A program made the position numbers and the translations under genes. Below, piece after piece: positions 25,521-34,461 of a stretch of DNA of 64,000 nt (within the stretch, counting starts at the first letter, position 1; each line of letters opens with the position of its first letter). The DNA lies in contig JAJFFC010000028.1 in the NCBI GenBank assembly GCA_021776795.1, forward strand, positions 124,001 through 188,000, read 5' to 3'. The notes beneath the pieces were generated by a model, which worked only from the letters and a program-made list of their open reading frames with translations, was not told where the DNA came from and made no database searches. The DNA is from Planctomycetota bacterium (GTDB lineage Bacteria > Planctomycetota > UBA1135).

Positions 25521-27941
25521 CTAGGGGAAGCTCACACTTTGTGCGTTGGTCAAGGCGGCGCTTGGTGTGCCCAAGCCGACGACGGCTTGGAAGTGCAGAG
25601 TGCGCCCGGAAGCGCCGCCGGGAAGCGTCAGAGAGACACTGCCGCGGCCATCGGTGCCGCAGCTGCCGCTGGCAAAGACTTGCGGGTTGATGACCTCGAG
25701 TAGGCCATCGAAGCCGGGCAAAGTGGTGCCGGCGCCGCGGGAACCCGCCCAAGCGACTTGGAAAGAAGCGCTGGCCTCGCCGTCGACTTCAAAACGCACG
25801 GTGGAGCCGGCTGCGGCATTGCCGTACATGCTGAGTGTCGGCAGTTCCCGGCGCACGCGCACGGTGAAGGTATCGAGCAAGCCTTCAGTGATGTCATCGT
25901 TGGGGTCGTCGGCAACGGTAATGCGCAAACGCATTTGATTGCTCAAGGCAATCACGCCTTCGAGCGGAAAGGAGGTGACTTGCCATTGGTTGCGATTGCC
26001 GATGTCCTCGAGCGTGGTCCAGGTGCTGCCGCCATCGGCACTGATTTCCGCAAGGAAGCGGTCATCGAGTGGGCCACCAGGTAAGTTGGCGAACCACCGC
26101 GTGTATTCGAGCGTGGCTTGCGAGAACTCGCTGAGATCAAAGATGGGGGAGAGCAGGATGGCGGTGCCATCGACATCGTTGGTGCCGACACTGCCGCCGG
26201 CAGAAGCGCCGGTCACCCAACACAAGGTTCCCGCTCCAGGGGTGGCGTCGTTTTCGGGTTGGACGGTTTGGCCACTACTCGTGGTTTGTTGTGGATTCGC
26301 CAGCTCCCAAGCCCAGTTCGAAACTTGTGGGTTAGCACTCCAACCAAAGTTGCCTTGTTCGAAATCGTCGTGCAGTAAGTTGCGCTCGCGACCAAGGAAA
26401 ACTTCGATAGGGGAGACATCGGTGAGGCCATCAAAGGTCAGCGATAAATCCAAGCCAAGAGCCGTGCCGATAGGGGCGTTCGCAGCGAACTGCACGGTGA
26501 ACACCGCAGGGCTGGAATCGTTGGCGTTGATCGATAGGGCTAAGGGGCCACCACTCACGCTGACAAAAGAAGAAGTGTCGGCAAGGTCGGCCGTCACCTG
26601 CACGCTGCCTTCACCAGGGTTGCTCACGCTCAAAGAGAGCTGCCAGGTTTCGCCGGGATCGCGATAGGCGTCGCCATCGCCGATGAGCTCCGTCCACTGC
26701 AAATCGCCTGCTTGCGCCCAACCGCCAGTCCATTGTGCGGTGAGGAAGTAGGACTCACGCACTTCGCTGTACAACTGATTGATACGCGATGGCGCAGGCC
26801 AGAAGCCATCGCTGTTGCTACCGACTTCGGGGCTGAATGCAGTGATGCCATAGGTGCCATAGTGCGTGTCCATGTTGCCACCGTTGGCGGTGTACAACAG
26901 TTCCCACACCGTGCCCAAGGCCCAACCACTGTTGGCGACAAAGTGGCTGCCGATGTCACGGAAGTGCGCGTCATCTGGCGTGAATAGTGTGGTGTAGCCA
27001 TAAGGAATCAGCATCAGGTTGCCGTAGGAGTGCACCGACATCGACATGCCCGGCAGAATCGAGCTCAACAAGGCCACCATGGCCTGGGTTTCGGGCTCGC
27101 TTTCCGGCGAAGCACCGCGGTAGGTGTCACTCGAAGGATTGGAACTGGAGCCGCTCCACTGCGGACCCCATTCGTAGGCGTAGTTGCGATTCAAATCTAC
27201 GCCAAAGGTGCCGCCGCCATTGTTGCGCCGGTTCTTGCGCCACATACCACCACCATTCGGGGCAATTTGGCGGTTGTACTCATAGCCATCGGGGTTGACG
27301 CAAGGAATGAACAACAGGTTGCGCGTTTCCACTAAGCGCGTGGCGAGAGGGTCGCTGCCGTAGTTGCTCAGCACTTCATTCGCGAACATCAAGACCGATT
27401 CTCCAGACATGGGTTCGCGCGAGTGGTGAATCGCGTCGTACCAAGCAGTGGCCTTGGCCGGATCATGCACGCTCGGCGTGGTGCTGATGCGCATGGCCCA
27501 AATCGAACGCCCTTCTATGGATTGCCCGATTGAGAACTTGGTGGAGCAGTGCTGCGGGAAGGTGGTCGCCAAGCGATCCATCTCTTGTTCGATTTCGGCA
27601 AGCGTGCGGAAACCACCCATAGAACCTACCGTGGCGAGGCGACTCTGCTGCTGATCGGCAGCAGCGCGCGCGGCGTAGTACTCGGTCAGGTTTTCAATCT
27701 GCACCGAAAAGCTCAGGCCAGCGGCTTTCAAGGCCTGTTGCTCGGCGTCGGTGGCATAAGCAATGCGCTGCCCGGCTTCGGCCAAGGCATGGTCGTCGAT
27801 GTCATGCAACAAACGTTCGTACTGCGCTGCCTTTTGGGCAGAAATCGATCTCGGGAAGTGGATCAGGTCGAGAACCTCGGCGGTAGGCGCAGGTGTGGCT
27901 TGGCCAGTCTGGAGGGCCAAAAGGAGGAGAGTCGTGAGCAT
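25521..27941 (-). CDS. Secreted M14 zinc carboxypeptidase with jelly-roll and C-terminal module
   Basis: 806 residues. A short signal (MLTTLLLLALQ) is followed by a propeptide-like region to ~105. The M14 catalytic domain (~108-400) shows the zinc site HHSREP (H173, E176), the substrate-binding NPDGYEYNR and RKNRRNN segments, DLNRNY, the third ligand in SMSVHSYG, and the catalytic Glu in FSPEVGS. Next come a beta domain (~415-510), a MAM/jelly-roll-like domain (~520-690; YTRWFANLPGG, ISADGGSTWTTLED) and the C-terminal module ending LPGGASGRTLHFQAV. It should remove C-terminal residues from extracellular peptides. Confidence 0.92.
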   Translation of the reverse strand: MLTTLLLLALQTGQATPAPTAEVLDLIHFPRSISAQKAAQYERLLHDIDDHALAEAGQRIAYATDAEQQALKAAGLSFSVQIENLTEYYAARAAADQQQSRLATVGSMGGFRTLAEIEQEMDRLATTFPQHCSTKFSIGQSIEGRSIWAMRISTTPSVHDPAKATAWYDAIHHSREPMSGESVLMFANEVLSNYGSDPLATRLVETRNLLFIPCVNPDGYEYNRQIAPNGGGMWRKNRRNNGGGTFGVDLNRNYAYEWGPQWSGSSSNPSSDTYRGASPESEPETQAMVALLSSILPGMSMSVHSYGNLMLIPYGYTTLFTPDDAHFRDIGSHFVANSGWALGTVWELLYTANGGNMDTHYGTYGITAFSPEVGSNSDGFWPAPSRINQLYSEVRESYFLTAQWTGGWAQAGDLQWTELIGDGDAYRDPGETWQLSLSVSNPGEGSVQVTADLADTSSFVSVSGGPLALSINANDSSPAVFTVQFAANAPIGTALGLDLSLTFDGLTDVSPIEVFLGRERNLLHDDFEQGNFGWSANPQVSNWAWELANPQQTTSSGQTVQPENDATPGAGTLCWVTGASAGGSVGTNDVDGTAILLSPIFDLSEFSQATLEYTRWFANLPGGPLDDRFLAEISADGGSTWTTLEDIGNRNQWQVTSFPLEGVIALSNQMRLRITVADDPNDDITEGLLDTFTVRVRRELPTLSMYGNAAAGSTVRFEVDGEASASFQVAWAGSRGAGTTLPGFDGLLEVINPQVFASGSCGTDGRGSVSLTLPGGASGRTLHFQAVVGLGTPSAALTNAQSVSFP

Positions 27942-28033
27942 GGTGAGCTAGGGTGTGGAGGGGCGCGGAGAATCGAGCCAATAATGGGTCTCCAGCCTAA
28001 CAGGGGACTGGCCATCGTGGTGCGCAGAGGGGC

Positions 28034-28039
28034 TACAAT
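28034..28039 (+). promoter_or_regulatory. -10-like TACAAT, 9 nt before start codon
   Basis: TACAAT ends 9 nt before the ATG at 28049. It is close to the TATAAT consensus and lacks an obvious -35 partner. Confidence 0.5.
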
Positions 28040-28048
28040 GCTCGGTCC

Positions 28049-29602
28049 ATGAGTTCGACCGCGACCCCATCAACCGACCTCTCTTTCCTTGCTGAATTGG
28101 GCCTCGAAGGCCTGCAGCCAGGCGCCTATGCCGGCCAATGGCTGGAATGCGGCGGCGAAGAGCTAGAAGTCTTCACCCCATCCACCGGCGAGTTGATTGG
28201 CCGCGTCAAGCAGGCCAACGCTGCTGATTATGAAAAGGTAGCCTCTGCCGCCCAGGAGGCCTTCTTGCGCTGGCGCCAACTGCCTGCGCCATTGCGCGGC
28301 GAGTATGTGCGTTTGTGCGGCGAAGAAATGCGCAAGCACAAAGATGTGCTCGGCAAGATTGTCTCGCTCGAAATGGGCAAGATCTTGCAAGAAGGTTTGG
28401 GCGAGGTCCAGGAAGCGATTGACATCGCCGACTTTGCGGTGGGCCAGTCGCGCATGCTTTACGGCTTGTCGCTCCATTCCGAGCGTCCGGAACACGCCAT
28501 GCGCGAACAGTGGCACCCGATGGGTGTGGTTGGCGTGATCTCCGCGTTCAACTTCCCGTCTGCAGTGTGGGCATGGAACTCCATGCTCGCCATGATCTGC
28601 GGTGATTCCTGCATCTGGAAGCCATCGTGGAAGACTCCCTTGACCGCGATCGCCATGACCAAGGTTTGCGCCAAGGTTCTCGAGCCCGCCGGTCTCGGCG
28701 CCGTGCTCTCCATGGTGATTGGTTCCGACCAAGAAGTCGGTGAGTTGCTCACGGGGGACGCGCGCATCCCTCTGGTTTCGGCCACGGGTTCGAGCCGCAT
28801 GGGCCAGCATGTTGCGGCCAAAGTTGCCGGTCGCTTCGGCAAGACCATCTTGGAGCTTGGCGGAAACAACGCGGTGGTGGTCATGGAAGACGCCGACCTC
28901 GAAATGGCCGCGCGCGCGATTGCGTTTGGTTCGGTCGGTACTGCCGGTCAGCGTTGCACCTCGACGCGCCGCGTGTTGGTGCAAAAGGGCGTGAAGCTAC
29001 CACTCGTCAGCCGTCTGCTCGAGCTGTATGAAAAGGTCAACATCGGTCACCCCTTGGCCGAGGGAACTCTCATGGGCCCCTTGATTGATCAAGATGCCAT
29101 CGACTCCGTGCACGCGGCGATTGCCCGCGTCAAGGAGCTTGGCGGTGAGATTCTTTGCGGCGGCGAAGATTACCAGCCAGAGGGTTGCGAAGGCGGTTTC
29201 TACATGACGCCTGCCATCGCAACTGCTGAGAACCACTGGGATGTGGTGCAGAATGAAACCTTCGGTCCGATTCTGTACATCATCGAGGTCGATGACCTAG
29301 ATGACGCCATCCGCATCCACAACGATGTCCCGCAAGGCCTGAGCTCGGCCATCTTCACCTTGGATATGCGCAAGGCAGAAATGTTCTTGTCGGCCGTGGG
29401 TTCGGACTGTGGTATCGCCAACGTCAACATTGGCACTTCCGGCGCCGAGATCGGTGGGGCCTTTGGTGGCGAGAAAGAAACCGGTGGCGGACGCGAGTCT
29501 GGCTCCGACGCATGGAAGGCCTACATGCGCCGCCAAACCAACACCGTGAACTACGGCACCGAGTTGCCACTGGCGCAGGGTATTGAGTTCGACATCGACT
29601 AA
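28049..29602 (+). CDS. ALDH7-type semialdehyde dehydrogenase (alpha-aminoadipic semialdehyde dehydrogenase-like)
   Basis: 517 residues, antiquitin-like. It oxidises an aldehyde to the acid with NAD(P)+, classically alpha-aminoadipate semialdehyde in lysine catabolism. Family marks: HPMGVVGVISAFNFPSAVWAWN, the cofactor loop SATGSSRMGQ, the general base in LELGGNNAVVV and the catalytic Cys in GTAGQRCTSTRR. These match ALDH7A more closely than the general ALDH consensus. No lysine-degradation gene is beside it. A Box-pathway dehydrogenase role (BoxD) is less likely because boxCB lies 26 kb away and BoxD belongs to another ALDH group. Confidence 0.87.
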   Translation: MSSTATPSTDLSFLAELGLEGLQPGAYAGQWLECGGEELEVFTPSTGELIGRVKQANAADYEKVASAAQEAFLRWRQLPAPLRGEYVRLCGEEMRKHKDVLGKIVSLEMGKILQEGLGEVQEAIDIADFAVGQSRMLYGLSLHSERPEHAMREQWHPMGVVGVISAFNFPSAVWAWNSMLAMICGDSCIWKPSWKTPLTAIAMTKVCAKVLEPAGLGAVLSMVIGSDQEVGELLTGDARIPLVSATGSSRMGQHVAAKVAGRFGKTILELGGNNAVVVMEDADLEMAARAIAFGSVGTAGQRCTSTRRVLVQKGVKLPLVSRLLELYEKVNIGHPLAEGTLMGPLIDQDAIDSVHAAIARVKELGGEILCGGEDYQPEGCEGGFYMTPAIATAENHWDVVQNETFGPILYIIEVDDLDDAIRIHNDVPQGLSSAIFTLDMRKAEMFLSAVGSDCGIANVNIGTSGAEIGGAFGGEKETGGGRESGSDAWKAYMRRQTNTVNYGTELPLAQGIEFDID

Positions 29603-29635
29603 GTCTTCGCCTGTCGAACACCAAGAAGGAGGGCC

Positions 29636-30835
29636 TTAGGGCCCTTCTTCCAATTGAGGGAAGGCACTGCGCGGATAGCGTTGCGCGCGCACTAAGGAAG
29701 CGACGCGACCGTCTTCCACCGGGTGGAAATACTCCCACACCACTTCGCCCTCGGTAGTCACTTCGAGTGCATGCCCGCTATCGGAGTTGAGTAGCAAGGT
29801 GTTGCCATTATTCAGGCGCTGGGAGGAGCCGCGGGCAATGGTGAAGATGTCTTGCGGATTTGGCGCCTGCCATTCCCAAACGATTTCTTTGGTATCCGGA
29901 TCGACTTCGACCACGCGACTGCGGCGATGCGCCAAACCATTGTCGAAGATCATCAGGTTGCCGTTGGCGAGCACGGTCGCATCGTGCGGGCCGGAAAGCT
30001 CGCCTTGGCCCCAACTCCACAATACTTGCCCCGTTTCCGGTCGCACGATGGCCATCGCGTCTTGATGGCGCATGGAAACCAGCACATTGCCGACGGCGAA
30101 TAGCGGGTGCTTCTTCGCATCGTGTTCGCGCATCCAGTAGATGGAGTTGGCGTGCAACAAATCCAGTTGGTCTTTGCGCTTCTTGCCATCTCCAGGGCGA
30201 ATTTCGACCTCCTTGAAGGTGAACACATCGGGGTCGCTCGACAGCATTTGCAGCATTGAGTGAACTTCTAGAACGGTTCCCTTTTCGTCGAGAACGACCA
30301 GGGAGTCATCGCGTACTTCGACCTCGTCATCACCTTGAGTGAATTCAGGCAGGCTGTTCCAAGAAAAGATCAAGGCTGTGAGGCGGCCATCCTCGCGCTG
30401 GTCGGCGTCGTGGTGGAATTCGATGTCGCCAACGCGAAACAAGACCTTGCTGTCCCAACTGAGGTAGAGAAGGGTGGGAGTGTCCTCGTCAATGGCGGCG
30501 ACCAGAATGCTGCCATCCTTCAATAACTGCGCGTGCCCCCAAACCTTGGTCGGGAGTACCCATTCGTGAACTAGCTTTCCTGTCTCGTCCAATAAGAATG
30601 CTCGGCCGCCACGATGGACAGTCATCATTGTCAGGCCCGGGGCGACGGCGTCTGCGCGATGCACCACCACGCCCTGGGGGCGGTCACTGGTGGCATCGAC
30701 CGAATCGGTGTAGCCCAGTTGCTGCAGAGACCCTATGTCGGAAAGGCCATCGTTCCGAGGCATGGGCTCAGACTTGCCGCAGCTTGTGAGCAGGCAGGCA
30801 ACAGGCAGGACTAGAAGAGGGAAGGGGTGGCGCAT
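29636..30835 (-). CDS. Arylsulfotransferase (ASST)-like propeller lipoprotein
   Basis: 399 residues from the ATG at 30835, which starts a lipoprotein signal (LLTSC, lipid Cys19); 38 residues of open frame upstream are ignored. The body is a beta-propeller typical of ASST proteins, with blades such as VVEVDPDTKEIVWEWQ and LEVTTEGEVVWEYFHP, plus LSGPHDATVLANGNLMIFDNG, which carries the conserved HD...NGN...DNG pattern. Periplasmic ASST enzymes move sulfate between phenols, but many such lipoproteins are uncharacterised. The propeller is clear; the enzymatic role is not. Confidence 0.82.
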   Translation of the reverse strand: MRHPFPLLVLPVACLLTSCGKSEPMPRNDGLSDIGSLQQLGYTDSVDATSDRPQGVVVHRADAVAPGLTMMTVHRGGRAFLLDETGKLVHEWVLPTKVWGHAQLLKDGSILVAAIDEDTPTLLYLSWDSKVLFRVGDIEFHHDADQREDGRLTALIFSWNSLPEFTQGDDEVEVRDDSLVVLDEKGTVLEVHSMLQMLSSDPDVFTFKEVEIRPGDGKKRKDQLDLLHANSIYWMREHDAKKHPLFAVGNVLVSMRHQDAMAIVRPETGQVLWSWGQGELSGPHDATVLANGNLMIFDNGLAHRRSRVVEVDPDTKEIVWEWQAPNPQDIFTIARGSSQRLNNGNTLLLNSDSGHALEVTTEGEVVWEYFHPVEDGRVASLVRAQRYPRSAFPQLEEGP

Positions 30836-30896
30836 GGGCAAAGAAAAGGCCGGAAGAGGTTGCCCCCTTCCAGCCTGGTGCGGTCTAGAAGACGGC

Positions 30897-31457
30897 TTAG
30901 TTGCCGTAGAAGATCGAGTAGAACAAGCTGGCGTACACACCGGAGACATCGACGTCGGAGTTGTCGAAGCTCTGCATGCGATACTCGAGGCCGAGGTCGA
31001 TGCTGGTGCTTGCGGTGAACATGTGGCTGACGCCGGCGCCGAGACCGTACTCGACTAGGTCGTCGTCGGTGGTGCCGTTGTCTTCGTTACCGATACCGAC
31101 GAAAGCCGAAACCCATGGGCGCATTTGCGAGCGGTTGTCCCAGTAGTAACGACCGTAAACGTCAGCGGTCCACATGGTGGCGTTGGTGGCACCAATTTCC
31201 GTGTCGGTGTAGCCAATCTGGACACCGGCTTCGACGTCTGGGCGGACGAACCAACCATGGGCGAAGTTGACGCGCAGGGCGTCGGTGTCGACGTCGGCCA
31301 GACCTGGGGTCTCGCGGGTGCTCGACTCAAACTGGTTCACACCAAGCGAAGCGCGGTGCATGCCAGTGACGAAAGGAGTAGATGGGTTCTGACCTTGCGA
31401 CAGCGAGCAGCTGACACTCAGCAGGGGGAGTGCAAGAAAGATGAGGAGTTTGTTCAT
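30897..31457 (-). CDS. Small outer-membrane beta-barrel protein
   Basis: 186 residues from the ATG at 31457 (MNKLLIFLALPLLSVSCSLS). The N-terminus is an export signal with a lipobox-like SVSC. The remainder is alternating beta strands rich in Tyr, Trp and Gly (GRYYWDNRSQMRPWVSAFVGIG, LGLEYRMQSFDNS) ending YSIFYGN, like an 8-strand OmpW/OmpA-type barrel. It may be a lipidated or simply exported barrel; the Cys could also be chance. It lies upstream of, and on the same strand as, the ASST-like gene. Confidence 0.65.
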   Translation of the reverse strand: MNKLLIFLALPLLSVSCSLSQGQNPSTPFVTGMHRASLGVNQFESSTRETPGLADVDTDALRVNFAHGWFVRPDVEAGVQIGYTDTEIGATNATMWTADVYGRYYWDNRSQMRPWVSAFVGIGNEDNGTTDDDLVEYGLGAGVSHMFTASTSIDLGLEYRMQSFDNSDVDVSGVYASLFYSIFYGN

Positions 31458-31534
31458 GAGCCTTGGGGCCGCTAGTGCAGCCAAGGCGCCAAGGATAATC
31501 GCGCGAGGGCTCCCGCTCCACCACCCGCGGCCGC

Positions 31535-31540
31535 GATAAT
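31535..31540 (+). promoter_or_regulatory. -10-like GATAAT, 5 nt before start codon
   Basis: GATAAT matches the -10 consensus in 5 of 6 bases and ends 5 nt before the ATG at 31546. Confidence 0.45.
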
Positions 31541-31545
31541 CCGGC

Positions 31546-32418
31546 ATGTCCAGCGATTCCCGCTCTCCGCGTCGTCTAGAGGTCCAACAGAGCCGTCTCC
31601 CGCTTGCCTTGTGGGATTACGGAAATGAGATCGGCCAGAGCCCGGTGCTGTTCTTGCATGGTTTTCTCGACACCGCGCGCTCTTTCGAAGACCTAGCGTG
31701 GCTCATAGCCGACGAGGTGCGGCCGATGTGTTTGGATTGGCGCGGGCATGGCGGTTCGGCGTGGGCGCACGCAGACGCCGGCTACCATCAACTCGATCAC
31801 CTGCGCGACTTGTTGTGCGTGTTGGAGGAACTCAGCCAGCGCAGCTTGGCGCCAAAGATGATCGTGGCGCATTCCATGGGTGGGACTCTGGCCTTGATGG
31901 CAGCGGCCTTTGCCCCGCACCTGGTGCCGCGCTTGCTGGTGTTGGATTGCCTCGGAGGTTACCCGGTGACCCCAGAGAAGCGAGTGGAGCAAATGCGTGC
32001 CTATGCCGCGCATGCGGTGCAGCCAGCGAAAGACTTTCGCCCCTTTGCTTCCCGCAAAAAAGCGATTGCCCGCATTCAGCACAATAACCCCGGGCTTTCG
32101 ACCGAAGGTGCAGAGCGTATGGCGCGGCATTATTTCCGAGAAGAGGAAGGGCAACTGCTTTCGCGACAAGACCCGCGTTTGCGCGGTCCCAACCCATACC
32201 GCTTTAGCGAAGAGGATTGGTTGGCGATTTTGGCCAACATCACCTGCCCGGTACATGTGCTCGCACCTGAGCAGGGCTACTTGCATCGGCATGATGTGCA
32301 GGCACGCATGGAGGCCTTGGCGGCAGCTACGCGCAAGGATATCGAAGGCATCGGCCATCACGTGCATGTGGAGTGCCCAGAGCGTATCGCCGAAGAAATT
32401 CGCCAATTTCTTGGTTAA
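31546..32418 (+). CDS. Cytoplasmic alpha/beta-hydrolase
   Basis: 290 residues, no signal peptide. Catalytic layout: LFLHGFLDTARSFEDLAW (oxyanion loop), CLDWRGHGGS, the nucleophile elbow AHSMGGT, and the His in GIGHHVHVECPERIAEEI. This is a generic esterase/peptide-ester hydrolase pattern; the substrate is unknown. It is followed after 9 nt by the secreted hypothetical and then the ECF sigma/FecR genes on the same strand, which may be a single operon. Confidence 0.85.
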   Translation: MSSDSRSPRRLEVQQSRLPLALWDYGNEIGQSPVLFLHGFLDTARSFEDLAWLIADEVRPMCLDWRGHGGSAWAHADAGYHQLDHLRDLLCVLEELSQRSLAPKMIVAHSMGGTLALMAAAFAPHLVPRLLVLDCLGGYPVTPEKRVEQMRAYAAHAVQPAKDFRPFASRKKAIARIQHNNPGLSTEGAERMARHYFREEEGQLLSRQDPRLRGPNPYRFSEEDWLAILANITCPVHVLAPEQGYLHRHDVQARMEALAAATRKDIEGIGHHVHVECPERIAEEIRQFLG

Positions 32419-32427
32419 CAAAAGCGA

Positions 32428-33201
32428 GTGAGACGGCACTTAGCCTATATGCTCACTCTCTTACTCAGTATTTCGGCGGCGCAATTGCCGCCCACCACCT
32501 TGTGGACTCCTGCCGTGCATGAGTTCAAGGGGCCTCCAGCGGCTTGTCAGCCCTTTGCGATTGGCGATGCCGCTTCCCTGCCTTGGAACGAGGGCGCCTT
32601 TGGGATTGATTCCGGGTTTTCGACCTCGAAGTTAGTGCCGATGACGCGCAAGCTGCTCGATGGCCAATCCGACGCCCTGGTACGCATGGAAACCCTGCGT
32701 CGCGCAGTCATCTATGCTGTAGGCGTGGGTGATTATGGGAAAAAGGCGCGGCCTTCGGCGGAGGCACGCAAACTACATACGCAAGCATTGATTTTAATGC
32801 TGCAGGAACGTGCGCTTGCGGTGCATCTTGGCGAGCAAGCCGCAACCACCGCTCAAGCCATGTCACCAATGTTCGACTTGGGTTATGCCTTGGCTGCGAT
32901 TCGCCAACTCGATGGCGTCAGCAAAGTGCCCACCGGATTTGCTTCTGGGGAACAGGAGTTAACCAAAAGCGTGGCTTGGTCGGGAGCTTCGGCAGCCATG
33001 CATTTAGGTGCCGGCTTAGGCTTGTGGCTCAGTCGCGACCAAGAATTGCGCGATCAACATTTCCTACAGGCAGCCACGATGGCGCCAAAACAAAGCAACG
33101 GCTTTCAGCAAAACCTAAACGACTGCGCGAAGCGTTTCTTCAATCTCAAGAGCCACGAAGCCCTCAAGGAAACCCTTCACGAGAGGCTTGCCAAGGTCTA
33201 A
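32428..33201 (+). CDS. Exported protein of unknown function preceding the ECF sigma gene
   Basis: 257 residues. The first codon is GTG (MRRHLAYMLTLLLSISAAQ), giving a signal peptide. The mature part is mainly alpha-helical (LHTQALILMLQERALAVHLGEQ, QHFLQAATMAPKQ), possibly TPR-like or a helical repeat, with no recognised family. Its 3' end overlaps the proposed TTG start of the sigma gene by 14 nt, which argues for translational coupling. It could be an envelope component sensed or controlled by the sigma/anti-sigma pair, an inference from context only. Confidence 0.6.
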   Translation: MRRHLAYMLTLLLSISAAQLPPTTLWTPAVHEFKGPPAACQPFAIGDAASLPWNEGAFGIDSGFSTSKLVPMTRKLLDGQSDALVRMETLRRAVIYAVGVGDYGKKARPSAEARKLHTQALILMLQERALAVHLGEQAATTAQAMSPMFDLGYALAAIRQLDGVSKVPTGFASGEQELTKSVAWSGASAAMHLGAGLGLWLSRDQELRDQHFLQAATMAPKQSNGFQQNLNDCAKRFFNLKSHEALKETLHERLAKV

Positions 33202-33760
33202 ACCCACTGCCTCTGCCACTGGCGGAGATATAGACGAGCTGCCGGATGGGAATCTCATCACGGCAGCTCGCGAGGGGGACCAAACGGCCTTTTCGATTTT
33301 GATGCAACGCCACGCCGCCACCATGCGCGCTTATTTGCATGCCTTTTTGCCGCCGCACGAAATTGATGACCAACTGCAAGAAACGACGCTGGCGATTTGG
33401 CGCGGCTTGTCCATATTGCGCACCACAAACCGCCCTGTGCCGTGGATGTTAGGCATTGCTCGGCATCGCGCCTTGCGTGCCTTGCGCCAGCGGCATAAAG
33501 CACCGGCCTCTTTAGCCGAACCAGAACAGCTTGCGGACCGCAGCTCGGGCGGTTCCGGCTTGACAGCTGAAGACTTGTTGCGCATTTTGCAAAAACTTCC
33601 AGAGGCCTATCGCGTCAGTTTGGCCCTGCGCTTGATAGAGCAGAAGGGGTCGGAGGAAATCGGCAAAGCCCTGGGCATGACTCCAGGATCGGTGCGCGTC
33701 AATCTCACTCGTGGCATGATGCAGTTGCGTCAGCAACTGCTTCGGGAGGGCTACCCATGA
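33188..33760 (+). CDS. ECF-type RNA polymerase sigma factor
   Basis: 190 residues if the TTG at 33188 is used; no in-frame ATG precedes the conserved region. Region 2 is seen in AFSILMQRHAATMRAYLHAFL...EIDDQLQETTLAIWRGL, and region 4 in LQKLPEAYRVSLALRLIEQKGSEEIGKALGMTPGSVRVNLTRGMMQLRQQL, a helix-turn-helix that reads the -35 element. The stop overlaps the FecR-like gene (ATGA), the classic arrangement for a sigma factor and its membrane regulator. The exact N-terminus is uncertain. Confidence 0.87.
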   Translation: MPRSKPTASATGGDIDELPDGNLITAAREGDQTAFSILMQRHAATMRAYLHAFLPPHEIDDQLQETTLAIWRGLSILRTTNRPVPWMLGIARHRALRALRQRHKAPASLAEPEQLADRSSGGSGLTAEDLLRILQKLPEAYRVSLALRLIEQKGSEEIGKALGMTPGSVRVNLTRGMMQLRQQLLREGYP

Positions 33761-34461
33761 ATCCCAACTATCTCCATGATCCGCATCAGGGGGAACCTAC
33801 CGAGCATGACCAAATGCTGCAGCAGTTGGAGCAGGATTTGTCGGTGTTCCGCCAGGAGGGGGAGTTGTCTCTACCCGAACTGCCACCGCGCGCATTACGC
33901 AAGGAACGCACGATTTGGCGGATGTTTAGCCTTGGCCTCGCCGGCTCATTGCTGGTCGCGAGCCTGCTATTCGCACTTTCCCTCTTACTGGACCCCCCTT
34001 CTTCGCCTTACGCTGTGCGCAGTCAGTCCGCCCTAATGGTCAATGGCGCGAAATGGACAGAAAAGCAGAGATTGCCCTTTGACAGTGTGTTGCAAACCAC
34101 CGCCGATGGCTCCTGTGTCATGACTGTGGGCAATGTCGGTGCCGCAACATTGACGGGGGAGAGTCGTGTGCAGATTCTTTCGCCCTTAGATGCCTACGGC
34201 GACGGTCGCTACCGCCTCATGCTCGATTACGGCAACTTAGAAGTCTACGTCAATGCTCCAGCGCAAGCCTTCTTAATCGAAACGCCTTGGTTCCAAGTTT
34301 GGGATCTCGGCTGCCATTACGAACTGCAACTCGATGCTGAGGGCAATGGGAGTCTCGCCGTATTCTCCGGTGCCGTGCGCTGGCAGAGCCAGGAACAGAG
34401 TGTTCGCCTCGACGCCGGGGAATCACTCACCATTCTTGCTGGGCAGGCACAGACCAACTAG
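33757..34461 (+). CDS. FecR-domain anti-sigma / regulator with one membrane helix
   Basis: 234 residues. A ~50-residue cytoplasmic segment precedes one membrane helix (MFSLGLAGSLLVASLLFALSLLL, ~55-78), followed by a periplasmic FecR-like beta domain: KQRLPFDSVLQTTADGSCVMTVG, GESRVQILSPL, LMLDYGNLEVYV, then FLIETPWFQVWDLGCHYEL. FecR proteins hold an ECF sigma at the membrane and release or activate it on an outside signal. A GGAGGG site lies just before the start inside the sigma gene. The usual zinc-binding ZAS motif is absent. Confidence 0.83.
   Translation: MNPNYLHDPHQGEPTEHDQMLQQLEQDLSVFRQEGELSLPELPPRALRKERTIWRMFSLGLAGSLLVASLLFALSLLLDPPSSPYAVRSQSALMVNGAKWTEKQRLPFDSVLQTTADGSCVMTVGNVGAATLTGESRVQILSPLDAYGDGRYRLMLDYGNLEVYVNAPAQAFLIETPWFQVWDLGCHYELQLDAEGNGSLAVFSGAVRWQSQEQSVRLDAGESLTILAGQAQTN

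Noticed and set aside
28049..29602. Assignment of the ALDH as BoxD (3,4-dehydroadipyl-CoA semialdehyde dehydrogenase)
   Set aside because: The motifs fit the ALDH7/antiquitin group and it is 26 kb from boxCB.
29626..29650. Imperfect hairpin between the ALDH and ASST-like genes as a terminator
   Set aside because: The stem has a bulge and overlaps the last codons of the ASST-like gene; no T-run follows.
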